From contig CAYUET010000009.1 of assembly GCA_964443875.1 (NCBI GenBank), positions 41,394-105,393 of the forward strand: a DNA stretch of 64,000 bases, written 5' to 3'. This DNA is from CAYUET01 sp964443875 (GTDB taxonomy: Bacteria; Auribacterota; JAFGBW01). Positions 17,600 to 27,533 of this stretch are shown here, one piece after another. The translations under genes and the position numbers were made by a program. The stretch's first letter is position 1, and the number at the start of each line of letters is the position of its first letter. The notes below the pieces were generated by a model, which worked only from the letters and a program-made list of their open reading frames with translations, was not told where the DNA came from and made no database searches.

Positions 17600-20292
17600 A
17601 ACCTTATTTTCAATCATCTGGATGATCAGACGGGCCAAGTCCTGGGGTGAAACCGGTTTGGAAATCGCTCCTGCAAAACCGAATTCTGAGGGATTAGAAA
17701 TGACCGGATCATTGGAATAGCCGCTGATGGCCACCACACGGGCATGGGGATTAAGTTTTCTGATTTCCTGCACAGCCTCTTTTCCTCCCATTCCCCCTTT
17801 TATGGTCAGATCGAGGGTGACCGCGTCAAACGGAATGTTTTTTTCGATGGAATCCCGGTAAAAAAGCAGGGCTTCCTGGCCATCCTTGGCGGAAACAACT
17901 TCAAAACCGAACATTTTAAGTCCGTCGGAAAAAAGTTTGCGCATGTATTCTTCATCATCCATCACCAGAATTTTCCCACAACCTTTGGGAAGCTCCTCTT
18001 TTTCCGGTTCCTCAGTCTCCACATCCACGATTGCAGGAAGATAAACACTGAAAGAGGTTTCCATGCCGGGCTCTGACTCTGCCTGAATCGCACCCCCGTG
18101 CTTTGAAATGATCGAATAGGCGACGGCAAGCCCCAGGCCGTGTCCTTCCTTTTTTGTAGAAAAATAAGGATCAAATATTCTGGAAAGGTGCTCCGAGGTA
18201 ATCCCTATCCCATAATCCGTAACTGAAAATTTCACATAACCGCCGGGGGGTAACGCGAGGGGGTTATTTTCTTCCAGCTGAATATTGAAAAGCTCCAGGG
18301 TGATGATTCCGCCCTGGGGCATAGCCTGCTTTGCATTGATAATAAGATTCTGGATCACCTGACGAATCTGCCCTGCGTCAGCGTAAACCGGGGAAATTTC
18401 CTGGCCGAAATCACNNNNNNNNNNAGAACCTGGGACAGCTGGATCTTCTCTTTCACGGGATCTCCTCCCTTTGAAAAAGTTAAAAGCTGATAGGTCAGCC
18501 GGGAGGCCTCCTTCAGAACTTTCTCGGCATCGTTGAGTTTGTTGAATACCTCTTTTTTATCTTCAATGGACATCTGGGCCAGTTTGATATTCCCGAGAAT
18601 TCCATTCAGCAGATTATTAAAATCATGGGCGATGCCTCCGGCAAGAATTCCGATGGATTCCAGCTGCTGAACCTTGCGAACCTCTTCCTCCATCACCTTC
18701 TGATGGGTCACGTCAAAAATAATGCCGTCAATATGCTGGGCTGTAATCTCTTCATTGAAAACCGGACGCCCCATCTCCCGGTAATACCGCATCTCTCCGT
18801 TTTTATGCCGGAACCGGTACTCAACCTCATAGGGATGCCCGCTTTGAATGGATTTTTTTATCCTCGCCTGTGTGCGGACAAAATCATCCGGATGAATAAA
18901 GGATTCAAAGAAAAACAGCTGATGGGAAAAAATATCTTTTTCCGTATACCCGGTCATTTTATGAAGCATGCTGTTTAAAAAATGAACCCTGTTGTCCCTG
19001 AGATCAATCCGGTAGACAATTCCGTTTAAATTCTCAGTAAGATTTCTGTAGCGGAGTTCACTGCCTTTTAATTCATCAAACATTAACAGCCGCTCTTCCT
19101 CAATCGAAATAGCCGTTGCGATAATACTTATAAAATTCTTGTCGTCTTCGCTTAAGGAAACTTCCTCTTTGAACCAGATCGCAAGACAACCTATATTTTT
19201 ACCGCGGCACTTTACCGGGTTCCCGACAAACATCTTGAAGTTCTGTTTTTTTAAAATTTCTTTGGCTTCCGGATGGCTGTCGCCCTCAGAAGCCTTGATG
19301 ATCCACTGGGGTTTGCCTCCCATGATTACATAATAAGAGAGGTGTCCTTCGCCTGAAGAGGACTCCTCCGGAGAAATATCTGTACCCAGCCGGATGATAT
19401 GCGTCAATTTTCTGTCCAGAATTCGGCTGTAGAAAATCTGATCCGAACAAAAAGCATCCTTGCAGATCTGACATAAAATCTCAATATTTCTCGCCGGATC
19501 CGGAGTCAGCTTTAAAAAGCAGTTATTCAGCAGGAGCATTCTCTCTTCATGATTTTTATGATAGGTGATGTCATGCAACACCCCGATACCCCCTTCAATC
19601 CTGTTTTGAATACGGTGAGGGGCATAAACTCCCTTAAACCAGCCTCTTTTCCCGGTTTCAGGAATAAAGAAGGGGACATCAGGACCAGAAACCACCTCGC
19701 CGTCCAATGCCTGCTGAAATACCTCCATCATGCCGCTGTCTTTAAGACAGGGAAGGAGATTAAAGGCATTTTTCCCAAGCGCCTTTTCCTGGGGAATTCC
19801 GGTCAGTATCTCCATTCCGCGACTCCATAAAAGATAACTGAAATTCCGGTCATAGATAATGATTCCCAGATTCTCATTACTGATGAGCTCTCGGCCAAGA
19901 TTCGGAGGGGGGGGCGTATCCGCTCCGCTCTTGACAAGAGGGGGGTGAACAACCCTCGCCACCAGCAAAACCTTTTCAAGCTTTTTAGAAGAATCCAGGT
20001 ACGGATAGGCAATGCATTCCTGAAAGCCGTATTCTGTCGTAAGCTCCCAGCGCTGCTGCCGGGTAAGCGTTCTTAAAACTGAAATCTCCCCCTGGATTAT
20101 TTTTAATAAAGGAATGGAGGGGGGAAGATCGGTAAAAGAGCGCCCTAAAAAAACGGATTTAACGGCATTTAATTGTTTTTCGGCCTGAGGATTGATATCG
20201 ATAATAAGAGCTTCATGATTTAAAACAAGAAGACAGTCTTCTGTAACAGAAAAGTAAAAATCATGCAGCAGTTCGGGCATTTTTATATTCAT
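17594..20292 (-). CDS. PAS/GAF hybrid sensor histidine kinase, interrupted by an assembly gap
   Basis: One gene split only by ten Ns at 18415-18424. Upstream of the gap, PAS (about 10-110), PAS (130-250), GAF-like (255-410) and PAS (415-535) regions precede the H-box AGGIAHDFNNLLNGIL and LTYQLLTFSKGGDPV. After the gap, in another frame, translation resumes DFGQEISPVYADAGQIRQV and continues into the ATPase N-box QNLIINAKQAM, DYGIGIT, GHGLGLA and a receiver domain (LVMDDEE, LTLDLTIKG, ISGYS, SKPVS). To keep the frame, the true gap length must equal 2 modulo 3. Related kinases have an intervening linker, so missing sequence is likely. It diverges from the pst operon; a role in phosphate sensing is possible but unsupported. 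Confidence 0.85.
18415..18424. other. Assembly gap of ten Ns
   Basis: A run of ten undetermined bases inside the hybrid-kinase gene. The reading frame changes across it, as expected for a placeholder of arbitrary length. Confidence 1.
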
Positions 20293-20620
20293 GCGTACCC
20301 ATTCCTAAATGCATAAAAGAAGTTAAGCATCCCCCGTAATCATACTTATGATATGACTAATAACAGCAAAAGTCAAGCTTGATAGCCCCGTAACGGGTTC
20401 CCGATTCGGGAACAACCCCAGGAAGCCTAAGCTCTTCAATAATATTCCGTTTGTCAGAACCCTCTTCCCATTATTTTAATATGAACTATCTGGAAAAAGA
20501 TGTATATCACAATTTGCATTTCACTTTGGTATTTTATTGATTTTTTTATTGATTGAAAACCTTTAAATCCTATACAAGAGAGACTCTGTTTTATATCCGG
20601 ATTCATCTAAAAAGGATTTT
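20293..20620. promoter_or_regulatory. Divergent regulatory region between the hybrid kinase and pstS
   Basis: This 328-base gap has a perfect palindrome, GTTCCCGA-T-TCGGGAAC, at 20397-20413. On the plus strand, TTGATT (20549-20554) and TATACA (20571-20576), separated by 16 bases, form a plausible but weak sigma-70 promoter about 45 bases before pstS. A clear pair of PhoB-box repeats was not recognised. Confidence 0.4.
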
Positions 20621-21472
20621 ATGAAAAAAACAATCATCTTATGGGCACTTGTTTACGGATACTTTTTCTGCCAGCCTCTTCTAGCCGGTGAAAAAGAAAT
20701 TCAGATCAAAGGCTCCGACACCATGGTTAATCTGGTTCAGGCCTGGGCGGAAACAAAAATGGAAAAAAATCCGGATGAATATTTCGCAGTCACCGGCGGA
20801 GGATCAGGCACCGGCATTGCCTCACTTCTCAGCGGTTCCTGCAATGTCGCCATGTGCTCCCGGAACATCAAAGACAAGGAAATCGATCTGGCCAAAAAGA
20901 ATGGGATCACCCCTTTTGAGATAAAAATTGCACTTGACGGGCTTGCCATCATCGTTCATCCCTCCAACCCGGTGTTCAGACTCACCCTTGATCAGCTGAG
21001 TCAGATTTTTGCCGGTAAAATCTCCAACTGGAAAGAACTGGGGGGAAGAGATGCGGAAATTGTAATCCTTTCCAGAGAGGTTAATTCAGGGACTCATGTC
21101 TATTTCAAAGAAAAGGTTGTAAGAAAAAACGATCCTTTGTCCAAAGAAGAATTCTCACCAGGGGCCCTTATGTTGTCATCCTCTCAGGCGATTGCCGATG
21201 AAGTCGCACAAAATACCGATGGCATCGGCTATTACGGCATGGGGTATCTTTCCGAACGGCAAAAAGCCGTTCTGGTGGCAAAAGACAGTCAAAGTCCCTA
21301 TATTGAGCCGACTCTGGACAATGTGGTAAACGGCCTGTATCCTATTTCAAGAGATCTCTATTTTTATACCAACGGAAAACCTTCCGCAACCCTTAAAGAA
21401 TTCATTGAATTCTGTCTTTCCCCTGAAGGAGACAGTATTACCATTGACAATGATTTCGTCCCGCTAAAATAA
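20621..21472 (+). CDS. pstS: Phosphate ABC transporter substrate-binding protein PstS
   Basis: 283 residues with a signal peptide (to about residue 23, LLAG) and a periplasmic phosphate-binding fold. IKGSDTMVNLVQAWAE is the first phosphate-binding segment, TGGGSGTGIASLLSG the second, and SREVNSGTHVYFKEKV the third. It delivers phosphate to PstC/PstA. First gene of a six-gene operon pstSCA-pstB1-pstB2-phoU. AAGGA precedes the ATG. Three bases separate it from pstC. Confidence 0.95.
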   Translation: MKKTIILWALVYGYFFCQPLLAGEKEIQIKGSDTMVNLVQAWAETKMEKNPDEYFAVTGGGSGTGIASLLSGSCNVAMCSRNIKDKEIDLAKKNGITPFEIKIALDGLAIIVHPSNPVFRLTLDQLSQIFAGKISNWKELGGRDAEIVILSREVNSGTHVYFKEKVVRKNDPLSKEEFSPGALMLSSSQAIADEVAQNTDGIGYYGMGYLSERQKAVLVAKDSQSPYIEPTLDNVVNGLYPISRDLYFYTNGKPSATLKEFIEFCLSPEGDSITIDNDFVPLK

Positions 21473-21475
21473 AAG

Positions 21476-22345
21476 ATGCTTATGCGAAAAATAAAAGAAT
21501 ATATCATTGAAAAATTAATTCTTCTGTCAGGACTGGCTTCCATCCTTTTTGTTGTCCTGATTTTTCTTTTCCTGTTGAAAGAAGGACTGGCGGTCTTCCA
21601 CACAACAGCTCCCGATTCCTTTCTCTTCGGTAAATTCTGGTATCCGATCTCGGACCCCTCCCGTCTCGGAATTTTTCCTCTGATTGCAGGTTCTCTTCTC
21701 GTCACTTTCGGAGCTGCCGTTATTTCCATTCCCATCGGAATCGGGAGTGCCATTTTCATTGCAGAAATAGCCCCTGCGAATCTGAAGGAAATCCTTAAAG
21801 GAGGCATTGAGCTTCTTGCCGCGATTCCAAGCGTTGTCCTGGGATTTGTCGGAATGATCACCCTCGTCCCCCTCATCAAAAATCTATTTCACGTTCCCAC
21901 TGGACTTACCGCTTTTTCGGGTTCAGTCATGCTGGCCTTTATGGCCATGCCCACCATTGTTTCCATTGCAGAAGATGCCCTCTATTCTGTTCCGAAATCT
22001 TATAAGGAGGGGGCTTTCGCTCTCGGAGCCACCCACTGGCAGACGATCTACCGGGTCATTGTTCCTGCGGCCTCTTCAGGGCTTTTAGCTTCAGTCATGC
22101 TGGGAATCGGAAGGGTTATCGGTGAAACAATGGCCGTCATGATGATTACCGGTAATGCAGCCGTCATCCCCCACAGCCTCATGCAGCCTGTACGCACCCT
22201 TACTGCGACCATAGCCGCGGAAATGGGTGAAGCCGTTGTCGGAAGTGAACATTATTTTGCCCTCTTTGCCATCGGAGTAGTCCTTTTTATCATCAGTTTT
22301 GCCATTAACGTAACCGCGGACCTTTTCCTTCACAGGCGACAATGA
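21476..22345 (+). CDS. pstC: Phosphate ABC transporter permease PstC
   Basis: A 289-residue inner-membrane permease with about six helices. The EAA coupling motif is SYKEGAFALGATHWQTIYRV around residues 175-195, and GIGRVIGETMAVMMITGNA follows, as in PstC. It forms the channel with PstA. Stop and pstA start overlap by four bases (ATGA). Confidence 0.95.
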   Translation: MLMRKIKEYIIEKLILLSGLASILFVVLIFLFLLKEGLAVFHTTAPDSFLFGKFWYPISDPSRLGIFPLIAGSLLVTFGAAVISIPIGIGSAIFIAEIAPANLKEILKGGIELLAAIPSVVLGFVGMITLVPLIKNLFHVPTGLTAFSGSVMLAFMAMPTIVSIAEDALYSVPKSYKEGAFALGATHWQTIYRVIVPAASSGLLASVMLGIGRVIGETMAVMMITGNAAVIPHSLMQPVRTLTATIAAEMGEAVVGSEHYFALFAIGVVLFIISFAINVTADLFLHRRQ

Positions 22346-23193
22346 TTAAAAACCCAAAAACATCTCAGAAAGTAGCTTTTGCCCTCCTTTTCCTCTCCAC
22401 TCTCTTGATTATCATCCCGGTGGGAATGATTGTGGTTATTATCATCCAGAAAGGGCTGCCGGCGATTACCTGGGACTTTCTTATGGATGTTCCAAGAAAA
22501 GGAATGCGTGCCGGAGGCATTTTCCCGGCAATCATCGGCACTCTCTATCTGATCTTCGGGGCCATTCTCTTTGCCCTTCCGATCGGGCTCATGGCGGCAA
22601 TCTATCTCAGTGAATATGCCAAGGATAATCTCCTGACGCGGATCATCAAGCTGGCCATTGTGAATCTGGCCGGTGTTCCTTCTGTGGTTTACGGACTTTT
22701 CGGTCTGGCTCTTTTTGTCATTTTTTTTAATTTTGGGGCCTCCATACTGGCCGGATCCCTGACTCTGGCCATCATGATTCTTCCCATCATCATCACCGCC
22801 TCCCGTGAAGCCCTGGAAAGCGTACCCCAGTCCTTCAGAGAAGTCAGCCTTTCTCTCGGGGCGAGCAAATGGCAGACAATCCGCCACATGGTATTGCCCA
22901 ATGCCACTTCAGGCATTATCACAGGCACCATTCTGGGAATAGGCCGCGCTGCCGGAGAAACGGCGCCCATTCTTTTCACGGTAGCCGCCTTTTATCTCCC
23001 CAAACTTCCAAAGTCCGTTTTTGACCAGGCCATGGCCCTTCCCTATCATCTGTATGTCATTTCCACGCAGGTTCCGAATGTGGATGAAAAAATCCGCTAC
23101 GGTACAGCCCTTGTCCTTTTATTTATCGTACTGGTCATGAATCTGGTGGCCATCTTTATCCGCTATAAGTTCAGGAAAAACAAAAAATGGTAA
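22342..23193 (+). CDS. pstA: Phosphate ABC transporter permease PstA
   Basis: A 283-residue inner-membrane permease. The EAA loop is SFREVSLSLGASKWQTIRHM, followed by GIGRAAGETAPILFTVAAF, the PstA pattern. The second permease helps form the channel that couples to the ATPase subunits. It overlaps pstB1 by seven bases. Confidence 0.95.
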   Translation: MIKNPKTSQKVAFALLFLSTLLIIIPVGMIVVIIIQKGLPAITWDFLMDVPRKGMRAGGIFPAIIGTLYLIFGAILFALPIGLMAAIYLSEYAKDNLLTRIIKLAIVNLAGVPSVVYGLFGLALFVIFFNFGASILAGSLTLAIMILPIIITASREALESVPQSFREVSLSLGASKWQTIRHMVLPNATSGIITGTILGIGRAAGETAPILFTVAAFYLPKLPKSVFDQAMALPYHLYVISTQVPNVDEKIRYGTALVLLFIVLVMNLVAIFIRYKFRKNKKW

Positions 23194-23933
23194 AATTTTC
23201 AATTCAGGCACTGAATGTCTGGTTTGAAAAATTCCAGGCACTCAAAAATATCAGCATTGATGTAAAAACCGATGAGATCTTAAGCATTATTGGCCCCTCC
23301 AACAGCGGAAAAACAACCTTTTTACGCATGCTGAACCGCATGAATGATCTGAATCTCCATTTCCGCATGAAAGGCCGTGTGGAGTTTCAGGGAACAGATC
23401 TTATGATCATGAATGTGGAACAAGTCCGCAAGCGGGTCGGCATGGTGTTTGCTCTTCCTCTCCCGCTTCCATTGTCCATATTTGACAATGTCAGCTACGG
23501 TCTCCGTATGCACAAAAATGTAAAACGGAGATTTCTGCAGGAAGTCGTGGAAAAAAGCCTTAGACAGGCCTCCCTGTGGGAAGAAGTTAAAGACAGGCTG
23601 GATGCCTCGGCATTCAAACTTTCAGGAGGACAGCAGCAGAGGCTCTGTATTGCCCGTACTCTGGCTGTTGGCCCCGAGGTTATTCTCTTTGACGAACCCT
23701 GCTCAGGTCTTGATCCCATCTCCACAGCCAAGGTGGAAGAGGCCATGGTCGAACTAAAAAAAGATTACACCATTGTTCTTGTGACCAATAATGTTAAACA
23801 GGCGGCCCGTGTGGGGGACAAAACTGCTTTTTTCCTCGGGGGCGAACTGATTGAAGTCGATAAAACTGAAAAAATCTTCACCACACCGAATAACCAGAAA
23901 ACAGATGATTACATAAGGGGGCGATTTGGATAA
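23187..23933 (+). CDS. pstB1: PstB-type ATPase 1 with lost Q-loop Gln and H-switch His
   Basis: A 248-residue ABC ATPase clearly of the PstB family (MLNRMNDL, QQQRLCIARTLAVGPEVILF). Walker A is GPSNSGKTT, the signature LSGGQ is intact at 145-149, and Walker B is ILFDEP with the catalytic Glu. Two key positions are changed. The Q-loop reads GMVFALPLPLPLS, with Ala89 in place of Gln. The H-switch reads VTNNVKQAA, with Asn201 in place of His. Both changes are unambiguous in the DNA (gct, aat). Alone it should hydrolyse ATP poorly, but it can supply an intact signature to PstB2. It overlaps pstA and pstB2. Confidence 0.93.
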   Translation: MVKFSIQALNVWFEKFQALKNISIDVKTDEILSIIGPSNSGKTTFLRMLNRMNDLNLHFRMKGRVEFQGTDLMIMNVEQVRKRVGMVFALPLPLPLSIFDNVSYGLRMHKNVKRRFLQEVVEKSLRQASLWEEVKDRLDASAFKLSGGQQQRLCIARTLAVGPEVILFDEPCSGLDPISTAKVEEAMVELKKDYTIVLVTNNVKQAARVGDKTAFFLGGELIEVDKTEKIFTTPNNQKTDDYIRGRFG

Positions 23934-24687
23934 GTCAAAAATATCAATAAATGCCCTTAATCTCTGGTACGGATCTTTTCATGCCCTTAAAAATGTACTC
24001 CTGGAAATTCCGGCCCAAAAGATCACCGCCCTCATTGGTCCTTCCGGATGCGGTAAATCCACGCTTTTAAGAGTGTTAAACCGCATGAATGACCTGATTG
24101 AAGGAGTACGTATGACCGGAACTGCGGAATTCAACGGCTCCAATATTCTTGACCCCCTGACGGATCTTGTCGCCCTGAGAAAAAAAATCGGCATGGTTTT
24201 TCAAAGACCCAATCCTTTTCCTCTTTCCATTTATGAAAACCTTGTTTTCGGCCTGAAAATCCATGATACCCGGCTCCCGAAATCTGCCCTTGATGAAGCG
24301 GTGGAGCTGAGTTTGAAATCTGTCCTTCTCTGGGATGAACTTAAGGATAAGCTTAAAAAATCCGCCCTCTCGCTTTCTCTGGAGCAAAAACAGAGGCTCT
24401 GCATTGCACGCCTTATTGCCGTAAAATCCGATGTGGTCCTGATGGATGAACCTTGTTCAACCCTCGATCCACAGGCTACGGCTAACATCGAAGAGCTGAT
24501 GCTGAAGCTCAAAAAAAACTATACCATTGTCATCGTCACCCATAATATGCAGCAGGCGGCCCGCATTTCCGATCAAACCGGATTCATGCTTCTGGGTGAA
24601 CTGGTCGAGTTTGGAAAAACCAGCGATATTTTTACCAAACCCTCGGATAAACGTACCGAGGACTATATTACGGGAAGATACGGATAA
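23926..24687 (+). CDS. pstB2: PstB-type ATPase 2 with degenerate signature motif
   Basis: A 253-residue PstB-family ATPase starting at TTG 23926 (AAGGGGG just upstream, eight-base overlap with pstB1). Walker A GPSGCGKST, Q-loop GMVFQRPNPFPLS (Gln93), Walker B VLMDEP and H-switch VTHNMQQAA (His206) are all normal. The signature is LSLEQ (150-154) instead of LSGGQ: both glycines that contact the ATP gamma-phosphate are lost. Its defects complement those of PstB1, so a PstB1/PstB2 heterodimer would have one full ATP site made of PstB2 Walker/Q/H plus PstB1 LSGGQ. This is inference from motif pattern and gene order. Confidence 0.93.
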   Translation: MDKSKISINALNLWYGSFHALKNVLLEIPAQKITALIGPSGCGKSTLLRVLNRMNDLIEGVRMTGTAEFNGSNILDPLTDLVALRKKIGMVFQRPNPFPLSIYENLVFGLKIHDTRLPKSALDEAVELSLKSVLLWDELKDKLKKSALSLSLEQKQRLCIARLIAVKSDVVLMDEPCSTLDPQATANIEELMLKLKKNYTIVIVTHNMQQAARISDQTGFMLLGELVEFGKTSDIFTKPSDKRTEDYITGRYG

Positions 24688-24710
24688 ACCTCAAGAGGAG
24701 CCTAAGTGCT

Positions 24711-25379
24711 ATGGAAAGACATTTTGATGAAGAATTAAAAAGGCTTAATCAGGAACTGATCCGGATGTCGGATCTGGTAAAAAAAGCCATTCAGAACTCC
24801 GTAGAGTCCCTGAATTCCATGAACCGTAAACAGGCCGAGGACGTCATCACACATGACCATGAAATTGACCTGATGGAACTTGAAATTGATGAAAAATGCA
24901 TCGAGACGATAGCCAAACATCAACCCATGGCCCGAGACCTCCGTTTCATCACCACGGGGATGAAAATCAATGCCGAACTTGAACGGATCGCTGACCTGGC
25001 TGTCAATATTTCTGAACGCGTACTTGAAATTGCGGATCAGCCTGTTCTTGTGAACCTGGAAGAAATTCTTACTCTTACCCATCTTGTCCAGCAGATGATT
25101 TATGAATCCATCAAGTCTTTTGTGGACCAGGACAGTGACCTGGCCAAAAAGGTCATGCTTTCAGACGAAAATGCGGACCGCCTGCGCAATCATATCCAGG
25201 AAGGACTCTTGGATAATTATATCTGCAGGGATCCTTCGACCGCAAAAAGAGGGGTTTCACTTCTTCTGATTGCAAGATACCTGGAACGGATCAGCGACCA
25301 CACCACCAATATTGCCGAAGATGTGATTTATATGGTTCAGGGAAGAGTGGTCAAACATCATTCCCAGGATCTGGCGTGA
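24711..25379 (+). CDS. phoU: Phosphate uptake regulator PhoU
   Basis: 222 residues, two three-helix-bundle repeats. The metal-binding motifs ELERIADLAVNISERV (first repeat) and YLERISDHTTNIAEDV (second) are intact. PhoU restrains Pst uptake and signals phosphate status to PhoR-type kinases. GAGGAGCC lies upstream; the gene closes the pst operon. No phoB/phoR pair is in the window. Confidence 0.95.
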   Translation: MERHFDEELKRLNQELIRMSDLVKKAIQNSVESLNSMNRKQAEDVITHDHEIDLMELEIDEKCIETIAKHQPMARDLRFITTGMKINAELERIADLAVNISERVLEIADQPVLVNLEEILTLTHLVQQMIYESIKSFVDQDSDLAKKVMLSDENADRLRNHIQEGLLDNYICRDPSTAKRGVSLLLIARYLERISDHTTNIAEDVIYMVQGRVVKHHSQDLA

Positions 25380-25411
25380 ATACTCCTTCTAAAAAAACCG
25401 CGCTTCCGGCT

Positions 25412-26185
25412 TCAGGCGGTCCATCCGGAAATAATTCCGCCTCCTGTTTCGCTCCATTGGAGAAGCTGAAAAGCCCCGGTTTGTGTTTCCACAACTGCGG
25501 AACAGCTTTCCAGCCAGTCCCCATCATTGATATAGAGGGTTCCATTTAAATCCCTGATCGCAGGGGTATGAATATGGCCGCAGATCACCGCATCCACCTT
25601 CATTTCCCTGGCGCGGGTCACAAGGATGTGTTCGAAGTTATTGACGTGCTGAATTGCCTTTTTGACCTTGAGTTTTAAATAAGCCGATAACGACCAGTAC
25701 TTGAACCCGAACATTTTCCCTATCCAGTTGAAAAGGGTGTTCAGCGATAAGGCTAAGCCATAGGCTTTGTCGCCAAGCCAGTAAAGCCAGCCCATGCTTC
25801 TTATTGCTCCGTCAAACTGATCGCCATGAAGGACAAGACATTTTTTACCCTCAGCGGTAATATGAATGGCGGAATCCGATATTTCAATGTCGCCAAAACT
25901 GAAACTTTTCATTCCGTCCATCCAGGAGCGAAAAAACTCGTCGTGGTTGCCAAGGATGTAAAAAACCTTGGTCCCCTTTCTCGCCATTCTTAGAATTTTC
26001 TGAACAACGGTATTCTGATTCACTGTCCAGTACCATTTTGATGACAACGCCCAGATATCAATCACATCCCCGACCAGGTAAAGAAAATCACAGGTATTCA
26101 CTTTAAGAAAATCAAGCAGCAATTCCGTTTTTGAATTTTTATTTCCTAGATGAAGATCTGAAATAAATATTGTTCTATAATGCAT
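25412..26185 (-). CDS. LpxH-like metallophosphoesterase (UDP-2,3-diacylglucosamine hydrolase family)
   Basis: A 257-residue calcineurin-fold phosphoesterase with all metal-site blocks: SDLHLG, GDVIDIW, GNHDE, LHGDQFD and GHIHTP. This pattern is the LpxH/LpxH2-like group, which cleaves UDP-2,3-diacylglucosamine to lipid X in lipid A synthesis. Other lpx genes are absent here, so the exact substrate is inferred. It is convergent with phoU, 32 bases away. GGAGG lies about 13 bases before the ATG. Confidence 0.8.
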   Translation of the reverse strand: MHYRTIFISDLHLGNKNSKTELLLDFLKVNTCDFLYLVGDVIDIWALSSKWYWTVNQNTVVQKILRMARKGTKVFYILGNHDEFFRSWMDGMKSFSFGDIEISDSAIHITAEGKKCLVLHGDQFDGAIRSMGWLYWLGDKAYGLALSLNTLFNWIGKMFGFKYWSLSAYLKLKVKKAIQHVNNFEHILVTRAREMKVDAVICGHIHTPAIRDLNGTLYINDGDWLESCSAVVETQTGAFQLLQWSETGGGIISGWTA

Positions 26186-26510
26186 GGAAGATTAGTAACC
26201 CTCCTTTGTTAAGGACATATTAGCGGATCATTAGAAATCTGTAAGATCATACCTCCGGAGATTAAATTTTAAATCCGCCTCATAATAAGCCGTCTGCTGT
26301 TTGGAAAAAATCAGGCCGCTCTCCGGCAATTGTCCAAAATTTTAATACGGGGAATCCTCGGGTTTTATTCGCGGTTTATTTCCTGACGGGGACATCTTTT
26401 ATCTGAGAATATTTTAATATTCCTTTCATTTTTCCTGGCTGATTTCTTTTGTTTCACACTCCGTTGTGAGGCGCTGTAAACGGGAGGGGCCTGGAAGGCA
26501 GAAACAGATT
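26186..26510. other. Non-coding gap upstream of the LpxH-like gene
   Basis: 325 bases between two minus-strand genes. No convincing gene or strong hairpin was seen; it presumably holds the promoter of the LpxH-like gene. A 69-codon minus frame here overlaps the end of the glycosyltransferase and lacks support. Confidence 0.5.
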
Positions 26511-27533
26511 TCAGGAACGCCATGCTTTTACGAATAAAGGGCTCACATCCTCCCATTTTCCTCCTGTTATCCATTCCGCAACCATTCCGGCAACATCAGG
26601 ATAATTTTTCGGGTGGGATGAATCGGAGGCAAGCCATTTCTCAAGAACCTTTTTATCAAGCGATCTCATCTCCATTCCAATATTTAAATGGGAAAGAGTA
26701 TACGCATTTGCATGCTGTTCGAATTGCCCCTGAAGCGGTCTTACAAGTATTTTTTTCCCGAGGTGCAGGGCTTCAGAAGGCAGTTCAAATCCTGCATTAC
26801 AGAGGACTCCGGAACAGTTCAGCAAATCCTCAATAAAACCCGTCCTTGAAAAAGGGCGGAAATGAAGATGATCTGAGTCACATCCTGTATCCAGACTTGC
26901 ATAGATATAGAAATCATATTTTTTGAAGGGCAATAAAAATGTTTTGATCCGGGCAATGTCTTCAAAGGGCAGATAGACTAATATTTTATTTTCTATCTTT
27001 TTTCCGGATTCATGAACCCGGGGGACAATGGGCGGCAAAATGGGATGATTAAAATGATGCCAGTGCAGTCCTATGGAAAACTGGGCCGTGGCATAATTTT
27101 TCATTACAAGTCGCGAAAAGAGACTGCCTCCGGGTGCAGGAATATCATATAAAAAAGCATATTGATGCCCGATTCCTATCGAGGGTAAGCGGTGTTTTTT
27201 TGCAAACCTTGCCGTTACAGGTTCGAAATCTGTCAAAATAAGATCATAGTGCTTTTCAGGCATTCGAAAATAATGGATGCTTTTATAGAATTCCATGAAG
27301 TCAAGCTGCATCGCTGTCCGGAAATATTTAATTTTTCCTCCCTGTATGCTGAAGGTCAAACCCTTTTTAACTTCATAAGGTTCAAAATCACTGACATCCT
27401 TTAACAACTCCTTCTTTCTGCCGGAAAAGAGCGTATGAACTTCATGTCCATGCCTTCTCAAGGCTTTGATGATCTCCCTGGAACGGCTTATATGTCCATT
27501 TCCTGTCCCCTGGACCCCATACAGAATTTTCAA
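26511..27533 (-). CDS. MJ1255/VC2487-type glycosyltransferase
   Basis: 340 residues with a GT-B fold. The N-terminus KILYGVQGTGNGHISRSREI and the later GVLCNAGFELPSEALHLGKK match the MJ1255/VC2487 family, related to MurG and UDP-glucuronosyltransferases. Acceptor and donor are unknown; a lipid or surface glycan target is plausible next to the LpxH-like gene. The start is TTG at 27533, overlapping the arsC stop (TTGA), with AAAGGA upstream; no ATG is available. Confidence 0.75.
   Translation of the reverse strand: MKILYGVQGTGNGHISRSREIIKALRRHGHEVHTLFSGRKKELLKDVSDFEPYEVKKGLTFSIQGGKIKYFRTAMQLDFMEFYKSIHYFRMPEKHYDLILTDFEPVTARFAKKHRLPSIGIGHQYAFLYDIPAPGGSLFSRLVMKNYATAQFSIGLHWHHFNHPILPPIVPRVHESGKKIENKILVYLPFEDIARIKTFLLPFKKYDFYIYASLDTGCDSDHLHFRPFSRTGFIEDLLNCSGVLCNAGFELPSEALHLGKKILVRPLQGQFEQHANAYTLSHLNIGMEMRSLDKKVLEKWLASDSSHPKNYPDVAGMVAEWITGGKWEDVSPLFVKAWRS

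Noticed and set aside
17594..18358. Separate gene for an ATPase-REC protein starting at GTG 18358
   Set aside because: Translation continues upstream to the N-gap with perfect kinase similarity; it is the C-terminal part of the hybrid kinase.
21364..21879. 171-codon minus-strand open frame across pstS/pstC
   Set aside because: Antisense to two clearly coding genes and without similarity to any family.
26365..26574. 69-codon minus-strand open frame
   Set aside because: Overlaps the end of the glycosyltransferase gene and has no supporting features.
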